Source: Demequina globuliformis | GTDB lineage: Bacteria > Actinomycetota > Actinomycetes > Actinomycetales > Demequinaceae | Direction of reading: 5' to 3' | NCBI RefSeq assembly: GCF_000975155.1 | Contig: NZ_BBRG01000004.1 | Location: 1 to 64,000 of the forward strand | Length of the DNA stretch: 64,000 nucleotides | Shown here: positions 11,871 to 20,139 of the stretch, in pieces | Position numbering within the stretch: the stretch's first letter is position 1 | Layout of the letters: every line of letters begins with the position of its first letter | Notes under the pieces: model-generated | Told to the model about the DNA's origin: nothing | Seen by the model: only the letters and a program-made list of their open reading frames with translations | Database searches by the model: none | Translations under genes and position numbers: made by a program

Positions 11871-12744
11871 TCAATACGGGCGCGCCAGATCGGCCACGTT
11901 GATGCTGCCGCTCAGCAGGATGTGGGCGCTGCCGCCGATCCACAGGTCCGACCCTTCGGCAGTGACGCTGACCCGGCCGTCCCGGCCCATCGCCGTTCCC
12001 TGTCGAGCAACGTAGGGAGCGGTAAGGCGGCCGGACTCGGTGAGCCACTGGCCCAGTGCCGCGTTGAGAGAGCCTGTCACCGGGTCCTCTCTCACAGCGG
12101 TACCAGGGTCATAAATGAACGCCCGCACCTCGACCGCGACCCCGTCGGGTCCGCCCGCGCCATATGGGCCGACCACCCCGTAGTGCCCAGCCTCATCGGT
12201 GGGACTGGGATCCGGGTCTATCGCAAGAACGCGGTCGGCGTTGGCGAGGACAATGCCGAGCCACCCGGGGCCGTTGTCGACCCAGGCCGTCGCCACGACC
12301 TCCTCGCGCGTGAGGCGCAAGCGCTCGCATGCGCGGTCGAGGTCAGCGTCCGCAGGCGTGCCGGACCTCACACGTGGCGGCGCCGCGAATGAGAGTCGAT
12401 CTCCATCGACGCGCACAGGCACCAGTCCCACCCCGCATTGCTGGATGACGGTGCCGGGCGTGCGCGGCGCATTCCCCGCGTCGAGCCATGCCCGAGCCGT
12501 ACCAAGCGTGGGGTGGCCCGCGAACGGCAACTCCTGCACCGGCGTGAAGATGCGCACGTGGTAGTCCGCGCCAGGATCCGTGGGGGCCGTCACAAAGGTC
12601 GTCTCCGACAGGTTGGTCCACTGCGCGATGGTCTGCATCTGCGTCGCCGTGAGGTCCTCGGCGTCGAGCACAACGGCCACGGGGTTTCCCCCAGAAGGCG
12701 CGCGCACCAAAGACATCCACTTGGCGAAAGGGAAGGGCCGTCAT
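11871..12744 (-). pseudogene. PhzF-family isomerase-like gene with a one-base frameshift
   Basis: The main frame encodes a PhzF-like protein (about 280 residues) with SETTFV holding the catalytic-type Glu, PFAGHPTLGTA and the C-terminal half EDPVTGSLNAALGQW. Its conserved N-terminus is in another frame: ATG 12744 gives MTALPFRQVDVFGARAF, which should continue into GNPVAVVLDAEDL. The two frames meet at a run of five C (five G on the coding strand) at 12688-12692; removing one base restores a normal protein. The apparent in-frame start (MSLVRAPSGGNP at 12716) would lack the first beta-strand. It is a recent pseudogene, slippage-prone phase variation, or a sequencing error. Confidence 0.8.
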
Positions 12745-12878
12745 GGGTTCACCGTACGGGCCCTTGTCCGGGCCAGTCGAGCCTCGCGTGGCCTCACGTT
12801 TGGCCGCTGACCGTGGCATACGCTGATCCGGAGATACCAGGGCGGCTGCGCCCCGGCCACATCAGGCAAGGAGGTCAC

Positions 12879-13559
12879 GTGACCCATACCGCTCGGGGCG
12901 ACGTGGCTCGCACCCACCTGCTGCTCATGCTCGCGCTGACGTTCTCAACGGGGGTGATCGATGCCGTGGGCTACCTGGGGCTTGATCGCGTCTTCACCGG
13001 CAATATGACCGGTAACGTGGTGATCCTCGGGATGGGTCTGACCGGCGTGGATGGCCTGCCCGTCCTTGGCCCGGTCCTCGCGCTTGCAGGATTCATGGCC
13101 GGTGCGGCCGTAGGCGGCCGCACCCTGCGCAGCTTCGACGCCGGCTGGTCGGACAAGACCACCGCGCTGTTCGGCGTGGTGGCTGCGACCCTCGCTGCGT
13201 GCTCGATCGTGGCCCTCGTGGTCCACGACCCGCCGCAACTCGTCGCCCTGGCGGTGACGACGGCGCTCGGCCTCGCCATGGGCATGCAGGCCGCAGTGGC
13301 TCGTCACATTGCGGTGAAGGACATCACGACGGTCGTGGTCACCTCCACAATTACCGGGCTGGCGGCGGATTCAGCCGCAGGAGGCGAGGGCCTAAGTTTC
13401 TGGAAGCGACGCATGGGTGCCATTGGGCTCATTGGAGCGGGCGCTTGCGTGGGCGCCTTATTGGTTCAGTGGCACCTCGCGGCAGGCATGGTGCTTGCGA
13501 TGGCCATCACCCTCACGGTCACCATCGTGGGCCACCGGACGCGTAGCACTGCGGCCTGA
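12879..13559 (+). CDS. DUF1275 (YoaK-type) membrane protein
   Basis: A 226-residue polytopic membrane protein of the DUF1275/YoaK family. It has about six hydrophobic segments and the family motif pattern ...GVIDAVGYLGLDRVFTGNMTGN near residues 20-42. The GTG start at 12879 is supported by a strong ribosome site (AAGGAGG at 12868-12874) and the sharp onset of coding-like sequence. The family's function is not established; transport has been suggested from topology only. It is divergent from the frameshifted phzF-like gene and followed by hairpins. Confidence 0.85.
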   Translation: MTHTARGDVARTHLLLMLALTFSTGVIDAVGYLGLDRVFTGNMTGNVVILGMGLTGVDGLPVLGPVLALAGFMAGAAVGGRTLRSFDAGWSDKTTALFGVVAATLAACSIVALVVHDPPQLVALAVTTALGLAMGMQAAVARHIAVKDITTVVVTSTITGLAADSAAGGEGLSFWKRRMGAIGLIGAGACVGALLVQWHLAAGMVLAMAITLTVTIVGHRTRSTAA

Positions 13560-13572
13560 CCAGTACTGCGCT

Positions 13573-13593
13573 GCGGCACCTTCAAAGTGCCGC
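13573..13593. terminator. Small hairpin after DUF1275 gene
   Basis: Arms gcggcac/gtgccgc with a 7-nt loop lie just past the DUF1275 stop. It probably contributes to termination together with the larger hairpin downstream. Confidence 0.5.
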
Positions 13594-13624
13594 GGCCTGA
13601 CACCTTTGCGGCGGACCCGACGAT

Positions 13625-13671
13625 GCCAGCGGGGCTGGGCTCACCCCTCAGATGGTCCCGGCCCCGCTGGC
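13625..13671. terminator. Hairpin between convergent genes
   Basis: An 11-bp perfect arm (gccagcggggc/gccccgctggc) extends by four more pairs (one wobble) around a 17-nt loop. It sits 12 bp from the stop codon of the convergent SDR gene, consistent with a shared terminator. Confidence 0.65.
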
Positions 13672-13682
13672 GTTAGGACGTG

Positions 13683-14807
13683 TCAGACGGCCGACCACCC
13701 GCCGTCTGAGGGCAGGATCACGCCGTTGAGGTTGTGGGCGTCGTCCGACAACAAGAACGTGATCGACGCCGCGAGGGAGTCCGCTCCCACCGGGGTGGGC
13801 AGGACCGCCATGGCCCGCTGGATGCGCTTGGCTCCCAACTCGGAGTCAAAGTTCGCCTCGATCCCGGTGATGGTTGGCCCCGGCGCCACCGCATTGACGC
13901 GGATGCCCTGCGGCCAGTACATGAATGCGCTGGACTTCGTGATCCCCACCACCGCATGCTTGGACGCCGTGTAGGCCAGTCCGGCAGCCGAGCCACGCAA
14001 GCCGGCCTCTGACGTAATGTTCACGATCGATCCCGCGTTCACTGCGAGCATTGCAGGCAACACAGCACGCGTGAGTTTGAACAGGCCGGTGACGTTCACG
14101 GCCATGACCTTCTCCCATACGTCGTCGCCGACCTCATGCAGCGGCGTCATGTTGTCCATGATTCCTGCAATGTTCGCGAGGCCGTCGATGCGCTGTCCGG
14201 CGGCTTGGACCACAGCGTCGATGTCGTCCTGCTTGGTGACGTTGGCCACGACCTTCACGATGTCGGCGCCAGCGTGCTCGCCGAGAAAGGCATCGAGGCC
14301 GGCCTCGTTGAGGTCAACCGCGATCACGCGCCCACCTTCGCGGGCAATGCGTGACGCCGTGGCGCGGCCAATTCCCGAGCCAGCGCCGGTCACGATGACG
14401 GTCTTGCCTGCGAAGCGACCCTCGGTGATCTTCTCCTCGAACTCCGGCAGGTCGACCTCGTCCTCGGGCGCGGCCTCCTGAGCAGCGGCACCTTCGGGCG
14501 CGGCCGGCGGCGCGGGCGCCGTCGACGGATCGTAGGCCTCTGCCTTGGCGATCAACTCCGCGATCTTCTCCTCAGAGAACTGGCCCTTGCTCATGGGGAT
14601 CAGGCGCTTCATTGAGAAGTTGCGCACGGGCTTGAGTTGCGACTCGTCCGCGCCGCCCTCGGCGAGCATCTCGCGGAGCACTGGCCCGCCCTGGGGGTGT
14701 GCCAGCCAGTCCTTGAGCTTGGTGTCGGCAGTCAGCCCAGTCGAACCGGCGGCGCCGGCAGCGGGCTGTACCCCGGCATCGGCCGTCTTGTCCTTCTTTC
14801 CAAACAT
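13683..14807 (-). CDS. Short-chain dehydrogenase/reductase with N-terminal extension
   Basis: This 374-residue protein has a normal SDR domain from about residue 128: the TGAGSGIGRA cofactor loop, NIAGIM (variant of NAG), the catalytic Ser in VNITSEAG and YTASK. Residues 1-125 are an extra region: a charged start, a predicted helical segment (LKDWLAHPQGGPVLREMLAE, then MKRLIPMSKGQFSEEKIAELI) and an Ala/Pro/Glu-rich linker. The gene begins 1 bp after the stop of the FAD-dehydrogenase gene, preceded by GGAGG, so the two form an operon. An oxidoreductase pair acting on a shared steroid- or lipid-like substrate is plausible. The true start is taken as ATG 14807. Confidence 0.88.
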   Translation of the reverse strand: MFGKKDKTADAGVQPAAGAAGSTGLTADTKLKDWLAHPQGGPVLREMLAEGGADESQLKPVRNFSMKRLIPMSKGQFSEEKIAELIAKAEAYDPSTAPAPPAAPEGAAAQEAAPEDEVDLPEFEEKITEGRFAGKTVIVTGAGSGIGRATASRIAREGGRVIAVDLNEAGLDAFLGEHAGADIVKVVANVTKQDDIDAVVQAAGQRIDGLANIAGIMDNMTPLHEVGDDVWEKVMAVNVTGLFKLTRAVLPAMLAVNAGSIVNITSEAGLRGSAAGLAYTASKHAVVGITKSSAFMYWPQGIRVNAVAPGPTITGIEANFDSELGAKRIQRAMAVLPTPVGADSLAASITFLLSDDAHNLNGVILPSDGGWSAV

Positions 14808-14808
14808 G

Positions 14809-16491
14809 TCAATCCTCCATCGATGTGACGGTCGCGCCTTTGCGCGCCGCTGCGTGCTTCCCTGCCCGGTAACCAAAGACCAGTGCCGGGCCCAACGTGG
14901 ATCCGGCGCCCGGGTACGTGCGACCCATCACCGAGGCCGAGCAGTTGCCTGCGGCGTAGAGGCCCTCGATGACCACGCCATTGGTGTCGAGGACGCGCGA
15001 GTCCTCATCCGTCAGCAGCCCGCCTTTGGTTCCGAGGTCACCCAGCACCACCTTGAGGGCAATGAATGGGCCGCGGGCAATCTCGCCCAGGTTCGGGTTA
15101 GGGCCGTGCGTGGGGTCGCCGTAATAGTTGTCGTAGGCGTCGTGGCCGCGGTTGAAATCCTCGTCCGTACCGGTGCGCGCGAATCGGTTGAAACGCTGCA
15201 CCGTGGCCTTGAATGTTTCCTTGTCGACACCGATTTTCTCGGCGAGCTCCTTCAAGGTGTCCGCCTTGACGGCGACGCCTTCCGCGAACAGCGCTTTCTT
15301 GCCTGCCAGGAACGCATTGTTGAGGTACTTGCGGCCAAACCGCGCGTCCGCGATCATCCACGAGTGGTTGGTACGTTCCAACCCGTGCTCAAGCATGGCG
15401 TGCCCAAAGTCCACGTATGAGGTGGACTCGTTGACGTACCTGTTGCCCTCTTGGTCCACGATCATGGTGTGCGGCATTGACCGCTCGGACACCATGAAGA
15501 GGGCTGGGGAGGACGAGGTGGGCGCGACCGACGGCCCCCACCACGCGTCATCCATCAGCGCGACCTGCGCGCCGTGACGCATGCCGATCTCGATGGCGGA
15601 GCCCAGGTTCGCGGGGTTGCCAGAGGAGTATTCGACGTCGATTCCTTGGTATTTCTCGCGCCACTGCAGGTTGTGGTCGAAGCCACCGGCACCCAGGTGA
15701 ACGCCGCGACGCGTTTTGATCCGGCGCTCGCCGTCGGGGCCTGAAACGACCGCTCCCACGCACACGCCGTCGTCAATGACGAGGTCCGTGACGGGGGTGC
15801 TGAGCCGCACCTGGGTGCCCTGCTCTTCGCGGGCGATCCACATGAGGCGAGAGGACAACGAGGCGCCTAGTCCGGTGAGCCTGCGCCCCGTGACGACGCC
15901 CCCGAGCGCGCGGAAGACCAAGCGGGCGCCGCCCACGAAGCCGCTCGGGGTCGACCACGCGCGCGCCAGCAGATACGTGTCCCCGGCGAACAAAGGCAGG
16001 CCGGGCGGCATAGCAAAGCGGGCGTGATCCCACCAGTCACCAAACCTCTTGACGTTGAAGGGCGCCGGCTCGACCGTGCGGCCCCCCGTCCGCCCGCCAG
16101 GTAGGTCCGGGTAGTAGTCGGGATACTTCTTTGCGGTCTTCCACTCCAGGCCGTGGCCCTCCAGCCATGAGTGCACGACGGGCGCGGTCCGTACAAAAGC
16201 GCGGCGGCGGTCCATGGAGGAAGCCGGCCCGACCTCATCGGCGGTGCCCACGCACCCGTCCAAGTACGTGAGGACATCCTCCTCTGAGTCCGCCACGCCA
16301 ATCTTCTTCATCCCTGGGTGCGTCGGCAGCCAACATCCGCCGCCGCTCATGCCCGTCGAGCCGCCCCACTTGTCTGAGCCCTCGACCACGACCACGGAGA
16401 GTCCTTCGTCTGCGGCGGCGATGGCGGCGCTCATGGCTGCCGCGCCAGTGCCGGCGACCAGCAGGTCGACTTCCTCGTCCCAATCCTGCAT
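14809..16491 (-). CDS. FAD-dependent dehydrogenase, 3-ketosteroid dehydrogenase/fumarate reductase type
   Basis: This 560-residue flavoprotein starts MQDWDEEVDLLVAGTGAAA, a dinucleotide-binding fold with the second signature VVVVEGSDKWGGSTGMSGGG. The C-terminal part (YAAGNCSASVMGRTYPGAGSTLGPALVFGYRAG) closes the FAD site as in KstD and fumarate-reductase flavoproteins. Length matches that group (500-570). It is the first gene of an operon with the SDR and divergent from a TetR regulator, across a perfect palindrome. Ketosteroid or fatty-acyl desaturation is possible; the substrate is not proven. The longer upstream frame is rejected because it runs through the operator. Confidence 0.9.
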   Translation of the reverse strand: MQDWDEEVDLLVAGTGAAAMSAAIAAADEGLSVVVVEGSDKWGGSTGMSGGGCWLPTHPGMKKIGVADSEEDVLTYLDGCVGTADEVGPASSMDRRRAFVRTAPVVHSWLEGHGLEWKTAKKYPDYYPDLPGGRTGGRTVEPAPFNVKRFGDWWDHARFAMPPGLPLFAGDTYLLARAWSTPSGFVGGARLVFRALGGVVTGRRLTGLGASLSSRLMWIAREEQGTQVRLSTPVTDLVIDDGVCVGAVVSGPDGERRIKTRRGVHLGAGGFDHNLQWREKYQGIDVEYSSGNPANLGSAIEIGMRHGAQVALMDDAWWGPSVAPTSSSPALFMVSERSMPHTMIVDQEGNRYVNESTSYVDFGHAMLEHGLERTNHSWMIADARFGRKYLNNAFLAGKKALFAEGVAVKADTLKELAEKIGVDKETFKATVQRFNRFARTGTDEDFNRGHDAYDNYYGDPTHGPNPNLGEIARGPFIALKVVLGDLGTKGGLLTDEDSRVLDTNGVVIEGLYAAGNCSASVMGRTYPGAGSTLGPALVFGYRAGKHAAARKGATVTSMED

Positions 16492-16516
16492 GTCGAATCC
16501 CTTCCTCCACGTAAAT

Positions 16517-16536
16517 ACCGGACAACGTTGTCCGGT
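16517..16536. promoter_or_regulatory. Perfect 20-bp palindrome, TetR operator
   Basis: ACCGGACAACGTTGTCCGGT is its own reverse complement and lies in the 60-bp gap between the divergent FAD-dehydrogenase and TetR genes. Its size and position fit a TetR-family operator overlapping both promoters. Confidence 0.8.
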
Positions 16537-16551
16537 CTCTATCCTAAAGGA

Positions 16552-17118
16552 ATGACGTCGGGGCCAAAAACAAATCGCGGACCGAGCGCGGGGCCGCACA
16601 ACCGCGCCGCTCTGATCGCCGCAGCACGGGCGGTCTTTGACGAGCGCGGGATCGACGCTCCGCTGTCGGCAGTCGCCAAACGCGCGGGCGTCGGTCAGGG
16701 CAGCCTGTACCGCCACTTCCCCGATCGCACCTCACTCGCCGTCGCCGTGTTCGACGAGAACCTGCTGGAGATTGAGGAGTTGGGGGCGCAGCCCGGCTCA
16801 ACCCTGCGCGAGGTCGTCGACCTCGTCACCTACCAGGCGGAAGCCGCCGCGGCGCTCATTGAGACCATCGCGCAGTCCAGGGACGATGCTCGCGTGGCAC
16901 AGTTCGATGCGCGGCTCAGGACGGTGTTGGCCCACAAGTGGGCCCAGGCAGAGAAGGCGGGAGAGGTGGCACCTGGCACGAGCGCCGACGACCTCATGCT
17001 TGCCGTCGGCATGGTCGCCATGAGCGTGAGCCACGCGCCGCGCGAGACCCGGCACCAGATCGCCGAGCGGGCCTGGGAACTCCTCGGTCCCGGACTGGGG
17101 CGTATCGCCCAGCGCTAG
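16552..17118 (+). CDS. TetR-family regulator of the SDR/FAD operon
   Basis: A 188-residue repressor. The helix-turn-helix lies at about residues 14-58 (ALIAAARAVFDERG, then LSAVAKRAGVGQGSLYRHFPDRTSL). The C-terminal helices form the ligand pocket. ATG 16552 follows AAAGG closely. The gene is divergent from the FAD-dehydrogenase/SDR operon with a 20-bp palindrome between them, so it most likely represses both itself and that operon. Its stop codon abuts the stop of the convergent LacI gene with no gap. Confidence 0.9.
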   Translation: MTSGPKTNRGPSAGPHNRAALIAAARAVFDERGIDAPLSAVAKRAGVGQGSLYRHFPDRTSLAVAVFDENLLEIEELGAQPGSTLREVVDLVTYQAEAAAALIETIAQSRDDARVAQFDARLRTVLAHKWAQAEKAGEVAPGTSADDLMLAVGMVAMSVSHAPRETRHQIAERAWELLGPGLGRIAQR

Positions 17119-18231
17119 CTAGGCCGACTCGCGCACGATCAGTTCGGTGGGCATCAGGGTCTCGCGCGGCTTGGAGTCATCCCCCGCAAGAACGGCGAGC
17201 AGGATGTCCGCCATCTCCTCCCCCATACGCTCGGAAGGCTGGCGGATCGTCGTCAAAGGAACCTCGGTCGCGACGGCGCTGGGCGAGTCGTCGTAGCCCA
17301 CCATCGCGACATCGGCCGGGACAGAAATTCCGCGGTCGATGAAGACCGGCTGCGCACCAGAGGCCATGAGGTCAGATGCGACGAAAACCCCGTCGATTGA
17401 CGAGTCGAGCGCCAGAAGTTCGCGCGCAGCCCGCGTACCACTGGGCAGGGTGTAATCCCCGTGAACCATGGGACCGGGCTCTAGACCCGCCTGTTCCAAC
17501 GCCTGACGCCAGCCTGCGACGCGATCCAGGCCGCTTTGCATGGTCATGGGGCCCGTGATGGTAGCGATGCGGGTTCTGCCAATGTCGATGAGCCGCTGAG
17601 TGGCCTTTGCGGCGCCGGCAACATTGTCGACATCCACCACGTAGCCATCGATATCGCTAAACGCGGGGCGACCGCCAAAGACCATAGGGAGCATGTCCGC
17701 GATCTGGTGCACAAAGCGATCCGAGGTGTGGTGGGAGACCACGGCCACGCCGTCAACCACGCCGCCCGCCAGGTAGCGGAGCATCTTTCCCTCTGGGGCG
17801 CTCGAGGCGACCATCAGGTTCAGGAGGTAGTCGGAGCGCTCGAGCCTGCGATTGATGCCGGACACGATCGACGCGAAGTACACGTCGCCAAAGAAGCGGG
17901 TGGTGTCCTCCGGCACGACGAGTGCGATGGCGTGCGACTGTTGCGAGGCCAGCGAGCGTGCCGCTCGGTTGGGCACGTACCCGAGTTCAGCAATGGCGCG
18001 CTTGACTGCGTCCGCGCTGTCGGGGTTGACCGTGGAGGATCCGTTGACGACCCGTGACACGGTCGCCCGCGAGACCCCCGCCATCGCGGCCACCGCCTCC
18101 AACGTGGGGGCGGTGGGCCGCGCGGCGTGAGACTTACCGGAGACAGCTGCCGAGCGGCGCGAGGAGGACACCGCGAGGGTGTGATACTCGCGCCGACCCT
18201 CCGTTGCGCCGGCGCTCGACGTCGTTGTCAT
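17119..18231 (-). CDS. LacI-family regulator at the end of a sugar ABC operon
   Basis: A 370-residue transcription factor. After a non-conserved N-terminal tail of about 40 residues, the LacI DNA-binding domain appears (TLEAVAAMAGVSRATVSRVVNGSSTVNP), including the hinge region ARSLASQQSHAI. A periplasmic-binding-type effector domain follows. The start at 18231 lies 4 bp after the MalG-like stop codon, so the regulator is the last gene of the transporter operon it presumably controls. Its likely operators are the palindromes upstream of the binding-protein gene. Confidence 0.9.
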   Translation of the reverse strand: MTTTSSAGATEGRREYHTLAVSSSRRSAAVSGKSHAARPTAPTLEAVAAMAGVSRATVSRVVNGSSTVNPDSADAVKRAIAELGYVPNRAARSLASQQSHAIALVVPEDTTRFFGDVYFASIVSGINRRLERSDYLLNLMVASSAPEGKMLRYLAGGVVDGVAVVSHHTSDRFVHQIADMLPMVFGGRPAFSDIDGYVVDVDNVAGAAKATQRLIDIGRTRIATITGPMTMQSGLDRVAGWRQALEQAGLEPGPMVHGDYTLPSGTRAARELLALDSSIDGVFVASDLMASGAQPVFIDRGISVPADVAMVGYDDSPSAVATEVPLTTIRQPSERMGEEMADILLAVLAGDDSKPRETLMPTELIVRESA

Positions 18232-18235
18232 GGTG

Positions 18236-19090
18236 TTACCCCTTGACGGCACCAGCCATGATGCCCGCGACCAGCTGACGTCCAGTGAAGATGAACATGA
18301 TCAGCAGCGGCACGGTGGCGAGCAGAGCGCCTGCCAGCACCAGCGAGTAGTCGACGAAGTAGTTCGCCTGGAGCAGCGACAGTGCGACCGGCAGCGTGGG
18401 GTTGGACTGATCGAGCACGATCAGCGGCCACAGGAAGTTGTTCCACGCGGTCACAAAGGTGAACAGGAACAGCATCGCGGCAGCGGGGCGCGCGGCAGGA
18501 ATTGCCACATGCCAGAAGGTTCGCAACATGTTGCACCCGTCGACTCTAGCTGCCTCGATGAGTTCGGTCGGCAAGGACTGCTGCAGGTACTGCGTCATCC
18601 AGAACACGCCGAACGCGGTGACCAGCGCGGGCAAGATCACGGCACCAAGGGAGCCGGTCCATCCGAACTGCGCCATCAGGATGTACAGCGGAACAATGCC
18701 CAGCTGAACCGGGACGGCCATGGTCGCAATCACCGCGACAAACAGCGGCCCGTTGCCCTTGAAGCGCAGCTTCGCGAACGCGAATCCGGCAAGGGTAGAC
18801 AGCACCACCGTGGAGATCGACACCGTGGTGGACACGATGATCGAGTTCCACAGCGCCTTCCAGAAGTTGACGGCGGGGTTTTGGATGACCGTCATGGCAT
18901 TGTCAAAGAAGTTTCCTCCCGGCAGCCACGACATATTGGGGTCGCGCACCGTGGTGGCGTCGCCAGAGCCGATCAGGAAGGACCAATAGAACGGGAAGAA
19001 CGATGCCAGGAGCACCACGGCGAGTGCCGTGTAGGTGAACCAGGTGGGACGGTTGAGGTGCACCATCGAAGTGCGCTTGAAGACGGCCAT
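18236..19090 (-). CDS. Carbohydrate ABC permease, MalG type
   Basis: A 284-residue inner-membrane permease with six hydrophobic segments and the EAA loop that docks the ATPase (EAARVDGCNMLRTFWHVAIPAARP). It is the third gene of the binding protein-MalF-MalG-LacI operon. No ATPase gene is present in the operon; in actinobacteria these importers usually share a common MsiK-type ATPase encoded elsewhere. Confidence 0.92.
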   Translation of the reverse strand: MAVFKRTSMVHLNRPTWFTYTALAVVLLASFFPFYWSFLIGSGDATTVRDPNMSWLPGGNFFDNAMTVIQNPAVNFWKALWNSIIVSTTVSISTVVLSTLAGFAFAKLRFKGNGPLFVAVIATMAVPVQLGIVPLYILMAQFGWTGSLGAVILPALVTAFGVFWMTQYLQQSLPTELIEAARVDGCNMLRTFWHVAIPAARPAAAMLFLFTFVTAWNNFLWPLIVLDQSNPTLPVALSLLQANYFVDYSLVLAGALLATVPLLIMFIFTGRQLVAGIMAGAVKG

Positions 19091-19093
19091 GAG

Positions 19094-20044
19094 TTACTCC
19101 CCGCCCTTGTCGGAAGAAATGAACTTGCGCGTGAGCCAGAAGTTGAGCAGGCCGAACACGAGAATGATGAGGAACAACAACCAGGCGATCGCGGAGGCAC
19201 GACCAAAGTTCAGTTCGCCCCAACCGGTGTTGTACATGTACATCGTGATCGTCAGCCACTGCTGGTCAGCGCCGCCGTTACCGGCAGAGTCGAACATGCG
19301 GGGCTCGTCGAAGATCTGGAGACCACCAATGGTCGACGTGATGATCACGAAGATCGCGGTGGGGCGGATCTGCGGCAGCGTTACGGAGAAGAAGCGGCGC
19401 GACTTACCAGCCCCGTCAAGGGCGGCTGCCTCGTACAGCTCACGCGGAATTGCCTGCATGGCTGCGAGCAAGATCAGGGTGTTGTATCCGATCCACCGGA
19501 AGTTCACCATCGACGCGATGGCCACGTGGGACGGAATGACGTCCTTGTGCCACTGGATGGGATCGATGCCGATCATGCCGAGCCAGTGGTTCACCAGTCC
19601 GTAGGAGTCTGCGTACAGCTGCGAGAAGATCAGCGCGACTGCGACGGGCATCATCACGTAGGGAACCAGCACACCCATACGCCAGAAGGTGCGGGCCTTG
19701 AGGTGGTGGTCGAGCATCGCAGCCACGAACGTAGCGATCACGATCTGCGGAATCGACGACAGGATGAAGATGGAGAAGGTGTTGCGGAGCGAGACCCAGA
19801 ACTTGCGGTCATTGAGCACGTACTCGAAGTTGCCAAAACCGATGTACTCACCGGAGTTGCGAATGGTGTCCCAGTCCATCAGCGAGATCACCGCGGTGTA
19901 GATGATGGGGAACAGCCCAAAGAGGGCGAAGACTATGAAGAACGGCGCGATGTACAGGTACGGCGATGCCTTGACGTCCCAGCGGCTGAGGCGCTGGCGC
20001 CATACCGAATCAGCCCGTGAGGTTTCGAGTTCCGTGGTTGCCAT
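19094..20044 (-). CDS. Carbohydrate ABC permease, MalF type
   Basis: A 316-residue permease with six predicted membrane segments and an EAA loop (YEAAALDGAGKSRRFFSVTLPQIRP). It lies 3 bp upstream of the MalG-type gene and 95 bp downstream of the binding-protein gene, with a strong hairpin in that gap. It lacks the large extracytoplasmic loop found in the MalF homologue at 46509. The sugar is unknown, because the operon has no glycoside hydrolase. Confidence 0.92.
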   Translation of the reverse strand: MATTELETSRADSVWRQRLSRWDVKASPYLYIAPFFIVFALFGLFPIIYTAVISLMDWDTIRNSGEYIGFGNFEYVLNDRKFWVSLRNTFSIFILSSIPQIVIATFVAAMLDHHLKARTFWRMGVLVPYVMMPVAVALIFSQLYADSYGLVNHWLGMIGIDPIQWHKDVIPSHVAIASMVNFRWIGYNTLILLAAMQAIPRELYEAAALDGAGKSRRFFSVTLPQIRPTAIFVIITSTIGGLQIFDEPRMFDSAGNGGADQQWLTITMYMYNTGWGELNFGRASAIAWLLFLIILVFGLLNFWLTRKFISSDKGGE

Positions 20045-20089
20045 GAGGTTCCTTCTAACGACTGAGATGCCGAGTGTGGGGCCAGTGAA

Positions 20090-20123
20090 CCCGGGCCACC
20101 CTCCGCGAGGAGGGTGGCCCGGG
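20090..20123 (-). terminator. Intra-operon hairpin after the binding-protein gene
   Basis: A 15-bp perfect inverted repeat (cccgggccaccctcc/ggagggtggcccggg, loop gcga) lies between the binding protein and its permeases. Such hairpins stabilise or partly terminate the transcript so that binding protein exceeds permease; this role is inferred. Confidence 0.75.
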
Positions 20124-20139
20124 GCTCACTTAAGCGGCT

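Noticed and set aside
12343-12819. Separate 158-codon gene overlapping the phzF-like gene
   Set aside because: Only its residues 26-42 match a PhzF N-terminus; the rest is out-of-frame translation after the frameshift.
18230-20020. 596-codon open frame on the plus strand over the sugar permeases
   Set aside because: It mirrors the two well-supported permease genes on the other strand and is rich in His, Arg and Gln with no motif.
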